This document shows, one piece after another, positions 6,602 through 9,397 of a DNA stretch of 9,397 nt (position 1 is its first letter; each line of letters starts with the position of its first letter). The notes under the pieces are model-generated. The model made no database searches. It was not told where the DNA came from and saw nothing but the letters and a program-made list of their open reading frames with translations. The DNA is from Pseudomonadota bacterium (GTDB lineage: Bacteria > Pseudomonadota > Alphaproteobacteria > Rhizobiales > Rhizobiaceae). Position numbers and translations under genes: made by a program. The stretch spans positions 1 through 9,397 of the forward strand of contig JAFAGL010000101.1 of NCBI GenBank assembly GCA_023422735.1, written 5' to 3'.

Positions 6602-7146
6602 ACGGTATCAGCGAAACACGTCCATTCATCCCGGTTGGAATTGCGGTTTTGACGGTTTCGGATACGCGGACACCCGGAACAGACAAATCGGGTACGATCC
6701 TCGCGCAACGGATCGAAACAGCGGGGCATCGGCTGGCGGATCGCGCGATCGTTGCCGACGACATCAGCGCCATTCGCGAAAAGGTCCTTTCCTGGACCAG
6801 CGACCCCGCTATCGATGTCGTGATTACCACGGGGGGAACAGGCTTCACCGGCCGCGACGTGACGGTGGAAGCGCTCGAACCGCTGTTTGAAAAGGTGATG
6901 GACGGCTTTTCAGCGATTTTCCATCGCGTTTCATATGAAAAGATCGGCGTTTCGACCGTTCAATCGCGCGCGACCGGCGGCACGATCAACGCGACTTTCA
7001 TTTTTGTGCTGCCCGGCTCGCCCGGCGCCTGCAAGGATGGATGGGACGAGATCATCGAAAAGCAACTCGACTACCGCCATATGCCCTGCAATTTCGTGGA
7101 AATCATGCCCCGGCTGGATGAACATCTTCAGCGCAACAAAGGCTGA
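6598..7146 (+). CDS. moaB: Molybdenum cofactor biosynthesis protein MoaB
   Basis: A member of the MoaB/MogA family, which adenylylates molybdopterin before molybdate insertion; cytosolic. The 182-residue protein has the N-terminal strand GIAVLTVSDTR (14-24), the nucleotide/molybdopterin-binding TTGGTGFTGRDVT (77-89) with acidic Asp87, the EKIGVST...SRATGG block (114-128) and LPGSPGACKDGW (138-149). This length is usual for alphaproteobacterial MoaB. The E. coli MoaB is thought to be largely replaced by MogA, but many bacteria use MoaB-type proteins, so activity is likely though unproved. ATG at 6598 overlaps the ispE stop by 4 nt (ATGA), with GAGGA close upstream. It is the last gene of the plus-strand run and ends 20 bp from the stop of the convergent diguanylate cyclase gene. 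Confidence 0.95.
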   Translation: MNGISETRPFIPVGIAVLTVSDTRTPGTDKSGTILAQRIETAGHRLADRAIVADDISAIREKVLSWTSDPAIDVVITTGGTGFTGRDVTVEALEPLFEKVMDGFSAIFHRVSYEKIGVSTVQSRATGGTINATFIFVLPGSPGACKDGWDEIIEKQLDYRHMPCNFVEIMPRLDEHLQRNKG

Positions 7147-7149
7147 GGG

Positions 7150-7191
7150 CACACAATTTCCGGCGCTCAGGGTTTGGGAAATTCCGGTGTG
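7150..7191. terminator. Possible stem-loop at the convergent gene ends
   Basis: CACAC-AATTTCC (7150-7161) can pair with GGAAATT and GTGTG (7177-7183, 7187-7191) with a 3-nt bulge and 15-nt loop, starting 4 bp after the moaB stop and running into the end of the opposing gene. No long T-run follows on either strand, so its role as a terminator is a guess from position. Confidence 0.3.
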
Positions 7192-8396
7192 TTATCTGGC
7201 GCAAACACGATCTGGTTGCGACCCCGAGACTTCGCCAGATAGAGCGCCTGATCGGCACGCGCGACCACCTCTTCCAGAGTATCGGACGGAGCATTCGCAA
7301 TCGTATAACCAAAGCTTGCGGTGACGCGCCCGGCGATGCCGTGGCGATGCTCGCGCGCAAGCGTATTTATGTTGGATATGGCTGCTTCGAGCCTTTGCCG
7401 GACCCCGGCTTCATCCGTGCCATAAAACAGAAGAATGAATTCTTCGCCGCCGTATCGCGCCACCATATCAAGCGGTCGACGGGCCGTTTTCGCCATGGCC
7501 GTTCCGGTTTCGCGCAAAACCTCATCGCCCGCAACATGGCCGTAAGTGTCATTATACTGCTTGAAGAAATCGAGATCCGCCAGCGCTACGCCCAGCATCT
7601 TCTTTTCGCGCTTCGCCTGACGCAGCACAGTATCGAAATGTCGCTCGAACCCGCGGCGATTATGCAAACCGGTCAGTGTGTCCGTGGTCGCATGTCTTTC
7701 CAGGACCCGGCTGAGCAGATACTGCTTTCGATCCGCATATTCCCGGAAGTAGCCGCCGACGCCGGCAATGGGCACCGCCACAAGCATCATGAAGATGATC
7801 TGGAGGTTGGCAGCCGGTGATTGGTAATTGATCCACGATTGGCTCCAGGCGATGCACCAAGCGCAGACAAGGCATGCCGCGAGCAATGCCTGGCGGAACA
7901 TGACGCCCAAGGGAAGAAAGGCCGCCATGATGGCCACGATCTGAGAACTGTCTGCGTGGAAAGCCCCGTAACCCGAAGCCAGGTTCGAGCTCACGCCTGT
8001 CGCCATGCCTATGATGACGTAACAACTCAGGGCGAGCCAGGTATAACTGCGGTAAAAGAAGCCGGAAGCGAAAAGCGCGACAAGCAAAGAAGCTAACGCA
8101 AGCCACCTCCCGCCCAGCCATAGAATGATCCGCCAATCGAACCTGTAAAGCGCTTCAAGATCGATCCTGAAGAAATCGAGAACCGCGAAGCAGAGCCAGA
8201 TAACAAGGACGATCAATCCGCATATCGACGCCGACCTTTGATTGCTCCGCAAAACATATTCGGCATAATCCGGCTCCAGCTCGCTTTTGAATTTCAACCA
8301 TCTGAGTTGGCCCAGCATTGAAGGCGAGAGATCAAAACTTTCCGGGCCATCCCACGGCTCGAGTTGCAGGTTCTGTTTCTGTCTGGAGGTCGGCAT
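7167..8396 (-). CDS. Membrane diguanylate cyclase (GGDEF domain, six predicted helices)
   Basis: Predicted to make cyclic di-GMP from two GTP at the inner membrane. The 409-residue protein has a soluble N-terminus (1-55), about six hydrophobic segments (57-75, 88-110, 118-138, 150-165, 168-188, 198-215) forming a sensor region I cannot match to a named MASE type, and a C-terminal GGDEF domain (about 233-400). The domain has DTLTGLHNRRGF (239-250), DLDFFKQYNDTYGH (274-287), the active-site GGEEF (316-320) after ARY, and an RPLD inhibitory I-site (307-310) exactly five residues before it. Catalysis and product feedback are therefore both expected. No EAL domain is present. ATG at 8396 has AGG at 7-nt spacing. 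It lies 41 bp after the glycosyltransferase-like gene on the same strand. GC in spot counts (26/60 at 8281-8340, 31/60 at 8221-8280) is lower than a stretch of ispE (35/60 at 6001-6060). Confidence 0.95.
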   Translation of the reverse strand: MPTSRQKQNLQLEPWDGPESFDLSPSMLGQLRWLKFKSELEPDYAEYVLRSNQRSASICGLIVLVIWLCFAVLDFFRIDLEALYRFDWRIILWLGGRWLALASLLVALFASGFFYRSYTWLALSCYVIIGMATGVSSNLASGYGAFHADSSQIVAIMAAFLPLGVMFRQALLAACLVCAWCIAWSQSWINYQSPAANLQIIFMMLVAVPIAGVGGYFREYADRKQYLLSRVLERHATTDTLTGLHNRRGFERHFDTVLRQAKREKKMLGVALADLDFFKQYNDTYGHVAGDEVLRETGTAMAKTARRPLDMVARYGGEEFILLFYGTDEAGVRQRLEAAISNINTLAREHRHGIAGRVTASFGYTIANAPSDTLEEVVARADQALYLAKSRGRNQIVFAPDNTPEFPKP

Positions 8397-8406
8397 ATTC
8401 TAACCT

Positions 8407-8422
8407 GCATGCTCGCGAGCTC
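8407..8422. repeat. Overlapping palindromes upstream of the diguanylate cyclase
   Basis: Three overlapping perfect palindromes sit in the 41-bp gap: GCATGC (8407-8412), GCTCGCGAGC (8411-8420) and GAGCTC (8417-8422). They lie about 10 nt upstream of the cyclase start codon, beside its ribosome binding site. They could be an operator or chance. Confidence 0.35.
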
Positions 8423-8437
8423 TGGCGCGGGTAGATC

Positions 8438-8932
8438 CTACTTACTGTCTTTAAAGATTCGAACTTCAATAGGAAGCGGTTTCGACTTCAGCCGGGCCAG
8501 ACCATCTTTCAGACTATTTCCCGCCACCGCCGATTCAAGGATCCGATGTTTCGGCAACAGTAGGGCCGGAAAGGGCTTGCGCGTCATCATGCGGATGAAA
8601 GAAGGCCACCGCGACGGCCTGAACCGCGCCGGTTTGTCTTGCGTCGCAATATGCGCGCGTACGCCCTCGGACCAGCGTTCGACCAGGCACGCGCCAGGTT
8701 CCAGCAAAAGGATCCAACTGCCGCGACACCGGCGAACAGCGTTCTGGACATCGGTGCGGGGAAGATAAACGCACCCTGACAGCTCGGCGACGCGCGCTGT
8801 GGCTTGCGATTGCGCTGCATCGATGACCAGCACTTCCTTGACAAGTCCGTCGAGAGCGCCGCCGACCAGCGAGGCCAATGTTCGGGCCAAGGCCTCGTCG
8901 CGATCGTCTGCATCTATCACAACACTGAGCAT
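8438..8932 (-). CDS. Short glycosyltransferase family 2-like protein, degenerate motifs
   Basis: A 164-residue protein with the shape of a GT-A (glycosyltransferase family 2) N-terminal half: LSVVIDADDRDEALARTLASL (2-22), VKEVLVIDAAQSQATARVAE (31-50) where GT2 enzymes usually have VIDDGSxDxT, and GSWILLLEPGACLVERW (71-87) where a DxD-type metal site is expected. Here that site reads LEPGA, without two Asp. Full GT2 enzymes are usually over 220 residues and have an acceptor-side half that is missing here. It resembles proteins annotated as glycosyltransferase in Rhizobiales (recollection). Activity is doubtful; it could be a sugar-nucleotide-binding or purely structural protein. ATG at 8932 is preferred because similarity begins there; a TTG at 8959 in frame is possible, and no ribosome binding site is ideally placed for either. 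It is upstream of, and probably co-transcribed with, the diguanylate cyclase gene. Confidence 0.72.
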   Translation of the reverse strand: MLSVVIDADDRDEALARTLASLVGGALDGLVKEVLVIDAAQSQATARVAELSGCVYLPRTDVQNAVRRCRGSWILLLEPGACLVERWSEGVRAHIATQDKPARFRPSRWPSFIRMMTRKPFPALLLPKHRILESAVAGNSLKDGLARLKSKPLPIEVRIFKDSK

Positions 8933-9022
8933 ATCCCCACTTACCCAAACTCCTCCCAAACATCCACCGCCGATAAGTTCTTGTTTTGTTCCTTCTCTTC
9001 AGATAGGAATACATTCATGTCG

Positions 9023-9037
9023 AAGTCGATTCGACTT
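9023..9037. repeat. 15-bp dyad in the radical SAM gene leader
   Basis: AAGTCGA (9023-9029) and TCGACTT (9031-9037) form a perfect inverted repeat around one central T, centred 36 bp before the ATG. This spacing and symmetry suit a dimeric repressor site or a small RNA hairpin, but nothing identifies a regulator. Confidence 0.4.
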
Positions 9038-9052
9038 TGTTCCGCAACCTGC

Positions 9053-9059
9053 AAGGAGG
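9053..9059 (+). promoter_or_regulatory. Strong ribosome binding site for the radical SAM gene
   Basis: AAGGAGG, a full match to the anti-Shine-Dalgarno sequence, lies 6 nt before the ATG at 9066 and fixes the start of this edge-truncated gene. It is the strongest such site in the window. Confidence 0.85.
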
Positions 9060-9065
9060 TTGGTG

Positions 9066-9397
9066 ATGAGAAATTTCGAAGCCGTCCGGACTGCTGACCA
9101 GGCAGCCTTCACGCCAGGCCGCTCTTCGATGGCGAACGCGATCCTGAACGAGAGCGGATTGCGAATTGCGCCCGAAAGGACGCGCGGGCGCTCTGCCGGC
9201 ATCAATCCCAGCGGGCGGTTCGAGCAGTTCACACGCCATGTTTTTGACGATGGCTGGAACAGCTGGGAAGAGTTGCCAGCCTTCAAAACCGAAGTTCAGG
9301 TCGAAAAGCCGCGCACGATCATCACGCGCAACGAGTCGCCCGATATTTCATTCGACCGCTCGATCAACCCGTATCGCGGTTGCGAGCATGGTTGCGT
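9066..9397 (+). CDS. PA0069-family radical SAM protein, N-terminal part (cut by window edge)
   Basis: The first 110 codons of a protein in the PA0069/SplB-like radical SAM family, often annotated as a DNA repair photolyase-like enzyme; the true substrate is not known. Reading from ATG 9066 gives RGRSAGINPSGRFEQ (about 42-56), FDDGWNSWEELPAFKTEVQ, KPRTIITRNESPDISFDRS and NPYRGCEHGC. These are the signature N-terminal blocks of the family. The last contains the first two cysteines of the CX3CX2C motif that binds the 4Fe-4S cluster and SAM; the third Cys should lie two codons past the window edge. The start is supported by a perfect ribosome binding site. The gene is divergent from the glycosyltransferase-like gene across a 133-bp gap (8933-9065) and has a possible upstream reading frame in its leader. 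Family assignment is strong; biochemical role is open. Confidence 0.93.
   Translation, partial: MRNFEAVRTADQAAFTPGRSSMANAILNESGLRIAPERTRGRSAGINPSGRFEQFTRHVFDDGWNSWEELPAFKTEVQVEKPRTIITRNESPDISFDRSINPYRGCEHGC

Noticed and set aside
8804..9097. 97-codon plus-strand frame spanning the glycosyltransferase-like gene start and the divergent gap
   Set aside because: The first part is antisense to the glycosyltransferase-like gene and has no domain. Only the last 26 codons, with their own start signal, were kept as a speculative finding.
1..9397. CRISPR array, tRNA, insertion sequence, attachment site, toxin-antitoxin or defence system
   Set aside because: I looked for direct repeats, cloverleaf structures, transposase motifs and small paired frames and saw none that hold up; the gene content is ordinary housekeeping plus one signalling gene.

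Overview
The window reads as a chromosomal, housekeeping-type segment from an alphaproteobacterium, most likely of the order Hyphomicrobiales (Rhizobiales). This is inferred from remembered protein similarity: the GlyQ N-terminus, the polyprenyl synthase, the cytosolic-looking S49 peptidase, MoaB and the PA0069-type radical SAM protein all resemble Rhizobiales versions. I cannot name a genus. No tRNA, rRNA, CRISPR array, insertion sequence or phage gene is visible.

Left block, minus strand (1-3254): transcription runs right to left through a long-chain polyprenyl diphosphate synthase (GTG start at 3254), an exported tetratricopeptide-repeat (TPR) protein (start at 2087) and the first 68 codons of glyQ (GTG start at 206, cut by the window edge). 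A structured gap with nested inverted repeats lies between the TPR gene and glyQ.

A 183-bp divergent gap (3255-3437) separates this block from a plus-strand block. That block starts with a DUF2007 protein and an overlapping TrmN6-like N6-adenine methyltransferase, and closes with a good intrinsic terminator (4503-4523). A second plus-strand run follows: a SppA-like S49 peptidase with a TTG start, a 61-residue membrane-anchored unknown protein, ispE and moaB. The last three are joined by overlapping stop and start codons (TGATG, then ATGA), so they are probably translated as a coupled unit.

moaB converges on a minus-strand pair: a six-helix membrane diguanylate cyclase (GGEEF with an intact RxxD inhibitory site), preceded by a short, degenerate glycosyltransferase-2-like gene. 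Divergent from that pair, and cut by the right edge, is the start of a PA0069-family radical SAM protein with a perfect AAGGAGG ribosome binding site.

Functionally the window joins isoprenoid supply (IspE in the MEP pathway, polyprenyl diphosphate for the ubiquinone tail), translation (GlyQ, a tRNA methyltransferase), molybdenum cofactor synthesis (MoaB), proteolysis (S49) and c-di-GMP signalling. I see no convincing new multi-gene defence or mobile system. The points most worth a second look are the ispE-coupled small membrane protein, the glycosyltransferase-like/diguanylate cyclase pair, the S49 peptidase without a membrane anchor, and the leader of the radical SAM gene, which holds a dyad and a possible Cys-containing upstream reading frame.
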